Assembly (NCBI RefSeq): GCF_001456955.1
Contig: NZ_KQ758470.1
Location: 186,001 to 250,000, forward strand
Source of the DNA: Microbacterium enclense
Lineage (GTDB): Bacteria; Actinomycetota; Actinomycetes; Actinomycetales; Microbacteriaceae
Reading direction: 5' to 3'
DNA length: 64,000 nucleotides
The position numbers and the translations under genes are program-made. This document shows positions 1-9,036 of the stretch, piece by piece. Positions within the stretch are counted from its first letter, which is position 1, and each line of letters starts with the position of its first letter. Under the pieces are notes generated by a model. That model was not told where the DNA came from. It was given only the letters and a program-made list of their open reading frames with translations, and made no database searches.

Positions 1-591
1 GTGCTCAAGCTCAGCGCCAAGCGTCGACACGAGGTTGCCGACAACGCCGCGCTCCGCACCGCGGCGACGACGCCCGCGATCGACCGGTACACCGGCGTGC
101 TCTTCGACGCCCTCGATGCGGCAACCCTCGACGCCGACGCGCGGTCATGGATCGGCGCGCACGTGGCGATCCACTCGGCGCCCTTCGGTCCCGTCGGTGC
201 GCTCGACGGCATCCCGGCGTATCGGTTGGCGGCGGGGACGTCGCTTCCGGGCGTGCCGGCCCTTCGGCGCGTCTGGGCCGACGCCGTGGCCTGCGCGTTC
301 GCGGAGGCCGCGCCCGGTTTCGTCCTCGACCTCCGCTCGGAGGCGTACGTTGCTCTCGGTCCGCTCCCGTCGAGCGTCCGCTCGGTCTACGTGCGTGTCG
401 TGACCGACACGGAGGAGGGAGCGGTGCGCGCCCTCAACCACTTCAACAAGCACGCGAAGGGGGCTTTCGTTCGCGCGCTCGCCCGCGACAGGCCCACGGT
501 CGAAGGTCTCGCCGATCTGCGTGCGTGGGCCGATTCCGCCGGCTGGAGGCTCATCGACGGACACGAGGGTGAAATCGCTCTGGTCGTGTAA
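1..591 (+). CDS. yaaA: YaaA-family peroxide stress protein (5' end outside window)
   Basis: The 196 visible residues match the C-terminal three quarters of the YaaA/DUF328 family: RYTGVLFDALDAATL, VPALRRVWADAV, VLDLRSEAYVALGP and RALNHFNKHAKG are family landmarks. YaaA proteins bind DNA and limit iron-dependent oxidative damage during peroxide stress in E. coli (family knowledge). Members are usually about 240-260 residues, so roughly 60 N-terminal residues lie upstream of the window. The GTG at base 1 is therefore probably an internal Val codon. The gene ends with TAA and is followed by a small hairpin. Confidence 0.85.
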   Translation: MLKLSAKRRHEVADNAALRTAATTPAIDRYTGVLFDALDAATLDADARSWIGAHVAIHSAPFGPVGALDGIPAYRLAAGTSLPGVPALRRVWADAVACAFAEAAPGFVLDLRSEAYVALGPLPSSVRSVYVRVVTDTEEGAVRALNHFNKHAKGAFVRALARDRPTVEGLADLRAWADSAGWRLIDGHEGEIALVV

Positions 592-594
592 CGA

Positions 595-610
595 GAAAGC
601 CCGAGCTTTC
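595..610 (+). terminator. short hairpin after yaaA
   Basis: GAAAGC-CCGA-GCTTTC is a perfect 6-bp stem with a 4-base loop four bases after the yaaA stop, followed by a moderately T-rich stretch. The stem is too short to be sure that it terminates. Confidence 0.4.
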
Positions 611-692
611 AGGATTCTTTCAGCCTCGCTACCATGTGAGCGCACGGGGCGCACGGACGCTTCGTCGCGCACTCGTCGGGAAAGGAATCCAC

Positions 693-1349
693 ATGAGTGA
701 TTCGTCTTACACGTACGACGACGGAAGCGGGCTCGCCGCCCTCGCCTTCCTCATCGTCCTGCTGCCCCTCTTGCTCATCAGCCTCTTCGCGGGCTACATC
801 ATCTCGTCGTTCTTCCTCCTGAAGATCTTCGAAAAGGCCGGCGTGCAGGGCAAATGGCGCGCCTGGGTGCCCATCTACAACACGCTCGTGGCGGCCAAGC
901 TCGGCGATGTCTCGCCCTGGGCCTACCTCATCGTCGTCGTCGGCGCGAGCGTGCTCAGCAACATCCCCGTCATCGGCTTCGTGTTCGGGCTCGTCGCCGT
1001 CGCGGCGAGCGTCGTCGTCGCGTGGCGGATCGGGCTGAAGTTCGGCAAGGACTGGCCGCTGCTGCTGCTATGGCTCATCCCGGGCGTCGGAACGCTGATC
1101 TGGCTCGGCATCCTGGCCTTCGGCTCCGCGCGCTGGAACCCGGCCATCGCCCCGGCACCGTGGGCGAACACCGTCGCGGCCGACAAGACGGTCTGGGACG
1201 GCGTCCCGGTGCAGCCGGGTCAGCAGGTCAGCGGTCCCGGCTACGGGGGACCCGGCTACGGCGGGCCCGCAGCTCCGCCCGCATCCGGCATGACGCCCCC
1301 GCCGGCGCCCGGCACCACGCCGCCGCCGCCCGCACCGCCGCAGTACTGA
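693..1349 (+). CDS. DUF5684-like membrane protein with Pro/Gly-rich tail
   Basis: This 218-residue integral membrane protein is of unknown function. An acidic, Tyr-rich N-terminus is followed by hydrophobic segments at about residues 13-40, 72-112 and 120-145. The motif FFLLKIFEKAGVQGKWRAWV-P-IYN resembles the DUF5684 family. The last 50 or so residues are a disordered tail of GYGGPGYGGP and repeated PPPAP, common in actinobacterial membrane proteins of this type. The ATG at 693 is chosen because GGGAAAGGA lies just upstream; an upstream in-frame start has no ribosome binding site. A possible -10 TACCAT lies at 630-635. Confidence 0.75.
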   Translation: MSDSSYTYDDGSGLAALAFLIVLLPLLLISLFAGYIISSFFLLKIFEKAGVQGKWRAWVPIYNTLVAAKLGDVSPWAYLIVVVGASVLSNIPVIGFVFGLVAVAASVVVAWRIGLKFGKDWPLLLLWLIPGVGTLIWLGILAFGSARWNPAIAPAPWANTVAADKTVWDGVPVQPGQQVSGPGYGGPGYGGPAAPPASGMTPPPAPGTTPPPPAPPQY

Positions 1350-1427
1350 TCGAGCCGAGGGCCTCCCGTTCCGATGGGAGGCTCTCCGCGTCGGTCGCGG
1401 CCGGGAGCCCGTGGCATCCACGGGGGT

Positions 1428-1433
1428 TACCGT
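1428..1433 (+). promoter_or_regulatory. -10 hexamer TACCGT, leaderless start
   Basis: TACCGT is followed by six G residues and then the ATG at 1440, which places the expected transcription start at the start codon. Confidence 0.55.
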
Positions 1434-1439
1434 GGGGGG

Positions 1440-2420
1440 ATGACGTCTGCGCCGCTTCCTCTTCGTCCGGTGGGCCGGTCCGGTCTGCGCGTGTCCGCTG
1501 TCGGTCTCGGCTGCAACAACTTCGGCCGGACGGGTACCGTCACCGAGACCCTCGACGGCACCCGTGCGGTCCTCGACGCCGCCATCGAGGCGGGGGTGAC
1601 CTTCCTCGACACCGCCGACATCTACGGCAAGTCGTTCGGGCTGTCCGAGACGCTGATGGGGGAGGCGCTGCTCGGTCGCCGTGACGAGGTGGTGCTGGCC
1701 ACGAAGTTCGGGCATTCCGACCTCGCCCCCGCCCTTCCGGGTGGAGCGAAGGGTTCCCGCGCGCACGTCCGTCGTGCGGTGGAGGAGTCCCTCCGACGCC
1801 TGCGCACCGACTGGATCGACCTGTATCAGCTGCACACGCCCGATCCCACGACCCCCGTCGACGAGACCCTGGACGCGCTGGGCGACCTGGTCCGCGAGGG
1901 GAAGGTGCGCTACGTCGGTCACTCCAACTTCTCGGGCTGGCAGATCGCCGAGGCCGATGCGGCCGCGTCGGGCGTGCGCTTCGTGTCGGCGCAGAACCAG
2001 TACAGCCTGCTCGCCCGCGCCGCGGAGCGCGAGGTGCTGCCCGCGGTCGAGCACTTCGGGCTCGGCTTCCTGCCCTTCTTCCCCCTCCACAACGGGCTGC
2101 TCACCGGCAAATTCACACGTGAGGGCGGGCCGGACGGCAGTCGCATCATGCGCCAGCGTCCCCATCTCTGGAGGGACGCCCCGTGGGACGCGCTGGAGCG
2201 GTACCGCGACTTCTGCGACGCACGTGGCATCACCATGCTCGAGGCGACCTTCGGGTGGTTCCTCGCGGATGTGCGCGTGTCCAGCGTGATCGCCGGCGCA
2301 ACGACCGCGGAGCAGGTGCGCGCGAATGCCGCGGCCGCGACCGCCTGGACTCCGGATGCCGCGGACCTCGCAGCGATCGACGGCATCCTGGGTCTTCCCG
2401 CCGACCCGGCGGCGGGCTGA
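1440..2420 (+). CDS. aldo/keto reductase (oxidoreductase of the potassium-channel-beta type)
   Basis: This 326-residue NADPH-dependent (beta/alpha)8 aldo/keto reductase shows the catalytic tetrad: Asp and Tyr in FLDTADIYGKS, Lys in VVLATKFGH and His in IDLYQLHTPDP. The C-terminal SSVIAGATTAEQVRANAAA segment is the usual cofactor phosphate-binding region. The length is normal. The substrate cannot be read from the sequence. The ATG at 1440 fits both a leaderless promoter and the conserved N-terminal beta strand. It is a single gene with codirectional neighbours and no obvious operon partner. A second, less related AKR lies at 27551. Confidence 0.88.
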   Translation: MTSAPLPLRPVGRSGLRVSAVGLGCNNFGRTGTVTETLDGTRAVLDAAIEAGVTFLDTADIYGKSFGLSETLMGEALLGRRDEVVLATKFGHSDLAPALPGGAKGSRAHVRRAVEESLRRLRTDWIDLYQLHTPDPTTPVDETLDALGDLVREGKVRYVGHSNFSGWQIAEADAAASGVRFVSAQNQYSLLARAAEREVLPAVEHFGLGFLPFFPLHNGLLTGKFTREGGPDGSRIMRQRPHLWRDAPWDALERYRDFCDARGITMLEATFGWFLADVRVSSVIAGATTAEQVRANAAAATAWTPDAADLAAIDGILGLPADPAAG

Positions 2421-2511
2421 CGATGAACCCGGGTCGCGCGCGGGCGTCTACTAGGATGACAGGGCCGCGCGCTTCCGCCGGCGCAGTCGTCGGCCAACCG
2501 GAGGATCGTAC

Positions 2512-3285
2512 GTGCCCGAGGTGACCACCCATACGCGCAGCGTCCCGCTGGGTCGGACGACGCTCGAGTTGTCGTGGGCCGCCGGCACCGACACCGGCCG
2601 TCGGCGCGAGGTCAACCAGGACGCCCTCCTCGCCGAGTTCCCCCTCTTCGTCGTGGCCGACGGCATGGGCGGGCACCTGGGCGGCGAGATCGCCAGTGCC
2701 AGCACCGTCGATCGCCTGCGTGCCGTCGTCGACAGCGGCGCGGTGTCGACGAAGAACATCGAGAAGGCGCTGTCACGCGCGGTGAAAGACATCGTCTCCC
2801 ACCCCGAGACGACCGACGAGGGCACGGGCACCACCCTCACCGGCGTCTACCTCGAGACCCACACCGAAGAGCCGCACTGGGTGACGTTGAACATCGGCGA
2901 TTCGCGCGTCTATCTGTTGCGCGACGACGAGATCGTGCAGGTCACCACCGACCACTCGGTCGTGCAGGAGCTCATCGCCGCCGGGCGCCTGAGTCCGGAA
3001 GAAGCCGAGAACCACCCGTACGGCAACGTCATCACCCGCGCCGTCGGACCCAGCGACAGCGTCAAGCCCGACTATCTGCGACTCGACGTGCTCGACGGCG
3101 ACCGCTTCGTCATCTGCTCCGACGGCCTCACGAAAGAACTGACCGATTTCGGCATCCGTCACTTCCTCGAGGCGAATGTCGACCCCGCCGCCGCCGTCGA
3201 GTCGATGATGGCCGCGGCCCTCGAGAACGGCGGGCGCGACAACATCACCATCGTCGTGCTCGACGTCTCACGCAGCGACGCCTGA
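2512..3285 (+). CDS. PP2C-type Ser/Thr protein phosphatase
   Basis: This 257-residue cytosolic PPM/PP2C phosphatase shows the metal-binding motifs of the family: GRRREVNQD near residue 30, VVADGMGGH near 48-56, VTTDHSVVQELI, ICSDGLTKELTD and the terminal GRDNITIVVLDV. There is no transmembrane segment, unlike many PstP homologues, and no kinase gene nearby. The partner is therefore unknown. The GTG start at 2512 has an ACCGGAGGA ribosome binding site. A -10 TAGGAT lies at 2452-2457, giving a short 5' UTR rather than a leaderless message. Confidence 0.9.
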   Translation: MPEVTTHTRSVPLGRTTLELSWAAGTDTGRRREVNQDALLAEFPLFVVADGMGGHLGGEIASASTVDRLRAVVDSGAVSTKNIEKALSRAVKDIVSHPETTDEGTGTTLTGVYLETHTEEPHWVTLNIGDSRVYLLRDDEIVQVTTDHSVVQELIAAGRLSPEEAENHPYGNVITRAVGPSDSVKPDYLRLDVLDGDRFVICSDGLTKELTDFGIRHFLEANVDPAAAVESMMAAALENGGRDNITIVVLDVSRSDA

Positions 3286-3340
3286 CCGCAGGAGCCCCCG
3301 CGGGCGGAAGCGCCGCTTGACCGCGACGCGGCCCGAATCC

Positions 3341-3346
3341 TACGTT
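3341..3346 (+). promoter_or_regulatory. -10 hexamer TACGTT, leaderless start
   Basis: TACGTT is followed by CGGCAC (six bases) and the ATG at 3353 of the permease. Confidence 0.5.
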
Positions 3347-3352
3347 CGGCAC

Positions 3353-4885
3353 ATGACTGCTGCACCCGAACGCACAGCCGGCAAGGGCCTCGCCACCGGA
3401 ACGCTGGGACTCTGGGGCTCGACCGTGATCGGTCTGGCATCCACCGCCCCGGTTTACTCCCTCGTCGCGACACTCGGCTTCGTCGTGCTCGCCGTGGGGG
3501 CCTCGGCTCCGATCGCGTTCATCATCGCCTTCATCCCCATGCTGTTCATCGCCTTCGCGTACCGCGAGCTGAACAACGCCGTCCCCGATTGCGGCACGAC
3601 GTTCACCTGGAGCACCAAGGCGTTCGGACCGTGGATCGGGTGGATGGGCGGCTGGGGCGTCGCGGTCGCGGGAATGGTGGTGCTGGCGAACCTGTCGCAG
3701 ATCGCGGGCGTGTACCTGTGGTCGCTGGTCGGCGACGGCTCGCTCGCCGAGAACGCCCCTCTCGTCACCGTCACCGGAGTGGCCTTCATCGCCGCGATGA
3801 CCTTCATCAGCTACCGCGGCGTCGAGATCGGCGAACGGGTGCAGAACATCCTGCTGGCCGTCCAGTACCTCGTGCTGGCGCTGTTCGTCGTGCTGGCCCT
3901 GTGGAAGTTCTTCGACGGAACCGCCCCGAACCCCACCCCCTTCGACATCGGCTGGTTCAACCCGTTCGGCTTCGACGACTTCAGCGGCTTCACCGAGGCG
4001 GTGCTGCTGGCCCTCTTCATCTACTGGGGATGGGACACCTGCCTCGCCCTCAACGAGGAGACGAAAGACCCCACGCGCATTCCGGGCCGTGCGGCGCTGC
4101 TCACCACGGTGATCCTGCTCGGCACCTACGTCACGGTGACGGTCGCGGCGATGATGTACGCCGGCGTGGGCGAGGACGGTGCGGGGCTGTCGAACCCCGA
4201 CAACGCGGAGGACGTGTTCCTCGCCCTGAAAGACGGACTGTTCGGACCGTTCGGCTGGGTGCTCGTCGTGGCCGTGCTCATCTCGGCGGTGTCGTCGACC
4301 CAGACGACGATCCTCCCCACCGCCCGCGGCACGCTGGCGATGGCGGCGTACAAGGCGCTGCCCGCGCGCTTCCGCAGCGTGCACCCGCGGTACCGCACTC
4401 CGTCGTTCTCGACGCTGGTCATGGGCGTCGTCGCCAGCGTGTACTACGTCGGCATGACGATCATCAGCGACGACATCCTGCAGGACTCGATCCTGTCGCT
4501 GGGGCTCGCGATCGCCTTCTACTACGCCCTCACCGGCTTTGCGTGCGTGTGGTTCTACCGCCGCGACCTGTTCACCTCCGCGAAGAACCTGCTCGTGCGC
4601 GGCATCCTGCCCCTCCTCGGCGCGGTCATGCTCACCCTCGCCTTCGTGCAGTCGGCGATCGACATGTACGACCCCGAGTACGGCAACACCGTGCTGCTCG
4701 GGGTCGGGGGCACCTTCGTCGTGGGCATCGGGGCGCTCGCCATCGGCGTCGTCCTCATGCTGATCTGGTTCGTCTTCCCCGGGGCGAAACCCTTCTTCCG
4801 CGGCGAGAGCCTGAACCGCGACACCGCCGTGCTCGTCCCCGACGAGCCGATCGCCTATCCGCGATCGGTGGACGGCGGGATCTGA
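3353..4885 (+). CDS. APC-superfamily amino acid permease
   Basis: This 510-residue polytopic membrane transporter begins with GLATGTLGLWGSTVIGLAST, the unwound first helix typical of APC permeases, and has about 12 hydrophobic segments. Helix 6 appears as FIYWGWDTCLALNEETKDP. It is most likely a proton- or ion-coupled amino acid or amine importer. The neighbouring convergent L-asparaginase (7 bp between stops) suggests amino acid uptake, but the specificity is inference. The upstream TTG at 3317 is rejected in favour of the ATG at 3353, which sits six bases after a -10 hexamer. Confidence 0.87.
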   Translation: MTAAPERTAGKGLATGTLGLWGSTVIGLASTAPVYSLVATLGFVVLAVGASAPIAFIIAFIPMLFIAFAYRELNNAVPDCGTTFTWSTKAFGPWIGWMGGWGVAVAGMVVLANLSQIAGVYLWSLVGDGSLAENAPLVTVTGVAFIAAMTFISYRGVEIGERVQNILLAVQYLVLALFVVLALWKFFDGTAPNPTPFDIGWFNPFGFDDFSGFTEAVLLALFIYWGWDTCLALNEETKDPTRIPGRAALLTTVILLGTYVTVTVAAMMYAGVGEDGAGLSNPDNAEDVFLALKDGLFGPFGWVLVVAVLISAVSSTQTTILPTARGTLAMAAYKALPARFRSVHPRYRTPSFSTLVMGVVASVYYVGMTIISDDILQDSILSLGLAIAFYYALTGFACVWFYRRDLFTSAKNLLVRGILPLLGAVMLTLAFVQSAIDMYDPEYGNTVLLGVGGTFVVGIGALAIGVVLMLIWFVFPGAKPFFRGESLNRDTAVLVPDEPIAYPRSVDGGI

Positions 4886-4892
4886 GGAGTCC

Positions 4893-5873
4893 TCAGACCG
4901 CGGCGCGGATCGCGCCGACCTCGACGCCTCCGCCGAGGACCGACAGCGGCAGGTGCGCCACCGTGTCGGCCACCGCCTCGGCCGTGAGCGCGCCGGCGCG
5001 CTCGAGAAGCCGAAGGGCGACGACGTGACCGGCGCGGTTCGACCCGTCGAGCATCTTCAGCGCGACCGTCGTGCCGTCGGGGGCCGTCATGACCTGCACA
5101 CCCTCGGCACCCATCTTGCTGAACACGCCCAGGCGCTCGATCACGACGGTGTCGGGGCGGCCCGGGCCGTCGATCGTCCAGGGGTGCTCACGCACGGCGC
5201 GCACGAGGGTGCCGGCGCTGCGGTGCAGAGCGAAGGGGGAGCGCTCGGACGACGTGGCGATGCGCTGGATCGCACGGGCCAGCCCCACCAGGCTCATCGC
5301 GTAGACCGGGGCGCCGCAGCCGTCGATCGCGGTCGTGGTCAGCCGCTCGCCGACGAGCCGCTCGATCACCTCGCGGATGTGCACCTGCAGCGGGTGCTGC
5401 AGGTCGAGGTAGTCCCCGGTCGGCCACCCGTTCGCCACGCACGTCAGCAGCATCGCGGCGTGCTTGCCCGAGCAGTTCATGCGCAGCGGTGACGGTCCGC
5501 CGTGATCGCGCACCAATTCGTCGCGAGACGCCGTGTCGGTCGGCCATGCGGCCGGGCACCCGAGGTCGTCTTCGGTCAGGCCCGCCGATTGCAGGATGCC
5601 GCGGGCCACCTCGGCGTGCCGGTCGGTGCCGCAGTGGCTCGCCATCGAGATCGCAAGACGCTCGTCGGCGAGGTCGACGCCGGCCGACAGACAGGCCAGC
5701 GCCTGCAGCGGTTTCATGCTCGATCGGGGGAGGAACGGGGCGGACGGGTCGCCGAGAGCGAGCGTCTCGGACCCGTCGGGGGCGAGCACGACCGCGACGC
5801 CGTGGTGCCGTGACTCGATGAATCCGTTGCGGTCGACGACAGCGAGCTCGGCGAATGCGGGGGGCGTGGGCAT
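4893..5873 (-). CDS. L-asparaginase (asparaginase II family, PF06089)
   Basis: This 326-residue protein belongs to the asparaginase family typified by the Rhizobium enzyme, unrelated to E. coli AnsA/AnsB. Landmarks are RSSMKPLQALACL, SMASHCGTDRHAEVARGIL, MNCSGKHAAMLLTC, IDGCGAPVYAMSL and the C-terminal GAEGVQVMTAPDG with LKMLDGSNRAG. It would hydrolyse asparagine to aspartate and ammonia in the cytosol. Aspartate could then feed the aspartase at 58066. There is no signal peptide. The start is six bases after a TACCAT hexamer on the minus strand. Confidence 0.87.
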   Translation of the reverse strand: MPTPPAFAELAVVDRNGFIESRHHGVAVVLAPDGSETLALGDPSAPFLPRSSMKPLQALACLSAGVDLADERLAISMASHCGTDRHAEVARGILQSAGLTEDDLGCPAAWPTDTASRDELVRDHGGPSPLRMNCSGKHAAMLLTCVANGWPTGDYLDLQHPLQVHIREVIERLVGERLTTTAIDGCGAPVYAMSLVGLARAIQRIATSSERSPFALHRSAGTLVRAVREHPWTIDGPGRPDTVVIERLGVFSKMGAEGVQVMTAPDGTTVALKMLDGSNRAGHVVALRLLERAGALTAEAVADTVAHLPLSVLGGGVEVGAIRAAV

Positions 5874-5879
5874 CCCTCC

Positions 5880-5885
5880 ATGGTA
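5880..5885 (-). promoter_or_regulatory. -10 hexamer TACCAT, leaderless start of asparaginase gene
   Basis: On the minus strand TACCAT is followed by GGAGGG and the ATG at 5873. GGAGGG could also act as a ribosome binding site if transcription started further upstream. Confidence 0.5.
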
Positions 5886-5965
5886 TCCCGGCGGTCGTGC
5901 GACGACGGGGTGGGACTGCCTCGCGCGGCGCCCCGCCCGGGCGCGGCACGGGGCAGACTGAGGGG

Positions 5966-6436
5966 ATGAACGGAGAGCATCACTACCGCCTGCGCTCGAC
6001 CTGGACCGGCGATCGGGGGAGCGGCACGAGCGGCTACCGCGACTACGACCGTGCCGTCACGCTCGAGGTCGACGGCAAGCCCGCGATCGCGGCATCCGCT
6101 GACAAGCCCTTCCGCGGCGATCCGGCCAAGTGGAACCCCGAGGAGCTGCTGCTCGCGGCTCTCAGCGAATGCCATCTGCTGTCGTACCTGCACGCCTGCG
6201 TCACGACCGGTGTCGTGGTGACGGCGTACGAGGACGACGCGAGCGGCACGATGCAGGAGGACGGCAACAGCGGTGGTGCCTTCACCGAGGTCGTGCTGCG
6301 TCCCCGCGTGCGCGTGGCCGAGGAGTCGATGGTGGAGGCGGCGCGGGCGGCGCACCGGCAGGCGCGGGAGTGGTGCTTCATCGCCAACTCGGTCAACTTC
6401 CCCGTGCGTCACGAGCCGGAGATCACGGTCGGCTGA
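5966..6436 (+). CDS. OsmC-family peroxiredoxin-like protein
   Basis: This 156-residue cytosolic protein has the OsmC/Ohr fold signature: a FRGDPAKWNPEELLLAALSECH segment with the first redox Cys and a second Cys in REWCFIANS near the C-terminus. OsmC proteins reduce organic hydroperoxides with this Cys pair. The strong strand MNGEHHYRLRSTWTGDRGSG and the conserved position of both Cys support function. It is monocistronic and convergent with glpK across a strong shared terminator. The hexamer upstream of the ATG is CAGACT, a poor -10. Confidence 0.85.
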   Translation: MNGEHHYRLRSTWTGDRGSGTSGYRDYDRAVTLEVDGKPAIAASADKPFRGDPAKWNPEELLLAALSECHLLSYLHACVTTGVVVTAYEDDASGTMQEDGNSGGAFTEVVLRPRVRVAEESMVEAARAAHRQAREWCFIANSVNFPVRHEPEITVG

Positions 6437-6502
6437 GGGCACGCGGCATCCGGGTGCCGCGAGCTCGGGCGTCCGGCGGGTGACCAGCCCCTCGGGAACG
6501 GG

Positions 6503-6533
6503 AAACCCCGCCGGCAGGGGGCCGGCGGGGTTT
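6503..6533. terminator. bidirectional terminator between osmC-like gene and glpK
   Basis: A perfect 13-bp stem (AAACCCCGCCGGC with GCCGGCGGGGTTT) has a 5-base loop, an A tract on one side and a TTTCGTTCGT tract on the other. It can serve both convergent genes. Confidence 0.85.
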
Positions 6534-6550
6534 CGTTCGTGCTGCGGTGC

Positions 6551-8062
6551 TCAGCGCACGTCGTCGTCGATCCAGTCCATCGACTTGGTGACGGCCTTCT
6601 TCCACAGACGGAGCTCGCGCTCGCGCTCGTCGGCGTCCATGCGTGGCTCCCAGCGCTTGTCCTCCTGCCAGTTGGCGCGCAGGTCGTCGAGGTTGTCCCA
6701 GAAACCGACGGCCAGGCCCGCGGCGTAGGCGGCACCGAGCGCGGTGGTCTCGGCGACGACCGGACGCACGACCGGCACGCCCAGGATGTCGGCCTGGAAC
6801 TGCATCAGCGCATCGTTGGCGGTCATGCCGCCGTCGACCTTCAGCTCCTCCAGGTCGACGCCCGAGTCGGCGTTGACCGCGTCGAGCACCTCGCGGGACT
6901 GGAAGGCGGTGGCCTCGAGAGCCGCGCGGGCGATGTGGCCCTTGTTGACGTAGCGCGTCATGCCGACGATCGCGCCGCGGGCGTCGGAACGCCAGTAGGG
7001 CGCGAACAGGCCCGAGAACGCCGGCACGAAGTACACGCCGCCGTTGTCGTCGACGCTCGATGCCAGGGCCTCGACCTCGGGGGCCGAGGAGATGATGCCG
7101 AGCTGGTCGCGCAGCCACTGGATGAGGGACCCTGTGACGGCGATCGATCCCTCGAGGGCGTAGCGGGCGGGCTGGTCGCCGAGCTTGTACCCGAGGGTCG
7201 TCAGCAGGCCGTTCTTCGAGTGGACGATTTCTTCGCCGGTCTGGAAGATGAGGAAGTTGCCCGTGCCGTAGGTGTTCTTGCTCTCGCCCGGGTCGAAGGC
7301 CGCCTGGCCGAACGTCGCGGCCTGCTGGTCGCCCAGGATGCCGGCGATCGGGGTCTCGCGCAGCAGGGACGAGGACTCGACGGTGCCGTAGACCTCGGAC
7401 GAGGAGCGGATCTCGGGGAGCATCGAGGCGGGGACGCCGAAGTCGGCGAGGATGTCCTCGCGCCACGACAGCGTCTCGAGGTCCATGAACAGCGTGCGGC
7501 TGGCGTTTGTGACGTCGGTGGCGTGCACGCCGCCGTCGGTGCCGCCGGTGAGGTTCCACAGCACCCAGGTGTCGGTCGTGCCGAACAACAGGTCGCCGGC
7601 CTCGGCCTTCTCGCGGGCCCCGTCGACGTTCTCGAGGATCCAGACGATCTTGGTGCCCGAGAAGTAGGTCGCGAGCGGCAGGCCGACGATGCTCTTGTAG
7701 CGCTCGGGATCGCCGTCGGCGAGACGGTCGACGATGGACTGCGTGCGCGTGTCCTGCCAGACGATGGCGTTGTAGACCGGCTTGCCGGTGTTCTTGTCCC
7801 ACACCACCGCGGTCTCGCGCTGGTTGGTGATGCCGACGGCGGCGATGTCGTGGCGGGTGATGTCGGCGCGGCTGAGGGCCAGGCCGATCACCTCCTGGGT
7901 GTTGCGCCAGATCTCGAGCGGGTCGTGCTCGACCCAGCCCGCGCGGGGGAAGATCTGCTCGTGCTCCTTCTGTCCGACGGAGACGACGCTCCCGGACTTG
8001 TCGAAGATCATCGCGCGCGTCGAGGTCGTGCCCTGGTCGATGGCGAGGACGTAGTCGGCCAT
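6551..8062 (-). CDS. glpK: glycerol kinase
   Basis: This 503-residue FGGY-family kinase makes sn-glycerol 3-phosphate from glycerol and ATP. The N-terminal phosphate-binding loop is [12 protein letters not shown] (residues 7-18). Other landmarks are [15 protein letters not shown], the [15 protein letters not shown] region, [13 protein letters not shown] and the C-terminal [20 protein letters not shown] and [16 protein letters not shown]. The length is typical. The ATG at 8062 follows AAAGGAG; the longer upstream reading frame has no support. It is the last gene of the glpF-glpK pair, 101 bp after glpF, with a hairpin in the gap. Its product is the substrate of GlpD encoded upstream. Confidence 0.96.
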   Translation of the reverse strand: MADYVLAIDQGTTSTRAMIFDKSGSVVSVGQKEHEQIFPRAGWVEHDPLEIWRNTQEVIGLALSRADITRHDIAAVGITNQRETAVVWDKNTGKPVYNAIVWQDTRTQSIVDRLADGDPERYKSIVGLPLATYFSGTKIVWILENVDGAREKAEAGDLLFGTTDTWVLWNLTGGTDGGVHATDVTNASRTLFMDLETLSWREDILADFGVPASMLPEIRSSSEVYGTVESSSLLRETPIAGILGDQQAATFGQAAFDPGESKNTYGTGNFLIFQTGEEIVHSKNGLLTTLGYKLGDQPARYALEGSIAVTGSLIQWLRDQLGIISSAPEVEALASSVDDNGGVYFVPAFSGLFAPYWRSDARGAIVGMTRYVNKGHIARAALEATAFQSREVLDAVNADSGVDLEELKVDGGMTANDALMQFQADILGVPVVRPVVAETTALGAAYAAGLAVGFWDNLDDLRANWQEDKRWEPRMDADERERELRLWKKAVTKSMDWIDDDVR

Positions 8063-8112
8063 GGATGGACTCCTTTGTCTTATGGGAAATGGGGAAGGGT
8101 GAAGCGAAGGGC

Positions 8113-8148
8113 GGGGGCGGCGGGAATCGGTCCGAGCCCGACGCCCCC
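8113..8148 (-). other. intercistronic hairpin between glpF and glpK
   Basis: GGGGGCG and CGCCCCC form the base of a G+C-rich hairpin with an internal GGG/CCC pair. There is no T run after it, so it may stabilise glpF mRNA or weaken read-through into glpK rather than terminate. Confidence 0.45.
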
Positions 8149-8163
8149 GAGGAGAGTTCTGCG

Positions 8164-8913
8164 TCAGATTCCCAGCAGGACCGGGGCCAGCAGACCCGCC
8201 AGCAGACCGCCGACGAGGGGCCCGGCGACCGGGACCCAGGAGTATCCCCAATCGCTGCCGCCCTTGCCCTTGATGGGCAGGATCGCGTGGGCGATGCGGG
8301 GGCCGAGGTCGCGGGCAGGATTGATCGCGTAGCCCGTCGGGCCACCGAGGGAGGCGCCGATGCCGACCACCAGCAGGGCGACGGGAAGGGCGGAGAGGCC
8401 GCCGATTCCCTGCGGGACGCCGACATCCGCCACGCCGTAGGAGCGGAAACCGAAGATCACGAAGACCAGGACGAAAGTGGCGATCACCTCGGTGAGGAAG
8501 TTGAAGCCGTAGGAGCGGATGGCGGGGCCGGTGGAGAAGACGCCGAGCTTGGCGGCGGGGTCGGGCTCGTCATCGAAGTGCTGCTTGTAGGAGGCCCATG
8601 CGAGCACAGCGCCGATGATGGCACCGACCATCTGACCGGCGACGGCCACGATGAACTGGAGGAACGAGATGTCCTGATGCACGAGCAGGCCGATCGACAC
8701 GGCCGGGTTCAGCTGCGCTCCCGAGTAGAAGGAGACGATGACACCGGCGAAGACCGCCAGGCCCCATCCCCAGTTGACCATGAGGGTGCCACCGGCATTG
8801 CCCTTGGTCTTGGCGAGAGCCACGTTGGCGACCACGCCGCAGCCCAACAGGATGAGCATCGCGGTGCCGACCACCTCCGAGAGGAAGTACAGCCCCAGGT
8901 TCACTTCTTGCAT
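8164..8913 (-). CDS. glpF: glycerol uptake facilitator (aquaglyceroporin)
   Basis: This 249-residue MIP-family channel has six predicted membrane helices and two half-helices carrying the signature motifs [10 protein letters not shown] and [10 protein letters not shown]. The Asp after the second NPA box (NPARD) marks the glycerol-facilitator class rather than water-only aquaporins. It lets glycerol diffuse in for trapping by the downstream GlpK. It lies between glpD and glpK on the same strand. A hairpin after glpD and a possible -10 (TAACAT, minus strand, 8962-8967) suggest that it has its own promoter. Confidence 0.94.
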   Translation of the reverse strand: MQEVNLGLYFLSEVVGTAMLILLGCGVVANVALAKTKGNAGGTLMVNWGWGLAVFAGVIVSFYSGAQLNPAVSIGLLVHQDISFLQFIVAVAGQMVGAIIGAVLAWASYKQHFDDEPDPAAKLGVFSTGPAIRSYGFNFLTEVIATFVLVFVIFGFRSYGVADVGVPQGIGGLSALPVALLVVGIGASLGGPTGYAINPARDLGPRIAHAILPIKGKGGSDWGYSWVPVAGPLVGGLLAGLLAPVLLGI

Positions 8914-8998
8914 GTCGTCATTGACCTTTCTTCGGTCACCCGGTCAACTTCGGCGCGGGTGATGTTATGCGGCTCAGTGATCTGAACCTACGACCGGC

Positions 8999-9030
8999 GT
9001 GCGGGCGCGCAACAGATGGCGCGCCCGCAC
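8999..9030 (-). terminator. hairpin after glpD
   Basis: A perfect 12-bp stem, GTGCGGGCGCGC with GCGCGCCCGCAC, with an 8-base loop lies seven bases beyond the glpD stop. The downstream tract is not T-rich, as is common in high-G+C genomes. Confidence 0.6.
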
Positions 9031-9036
9031 GTTCTC

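Noticed and set aside
8062..8251. Upstream extension of glycerol kinase
   Set aside because: The added residues are Arg/Gly/Pro-rich, overlap the glpF end and precede a conserved N-terminus with a good ribosome binding site.
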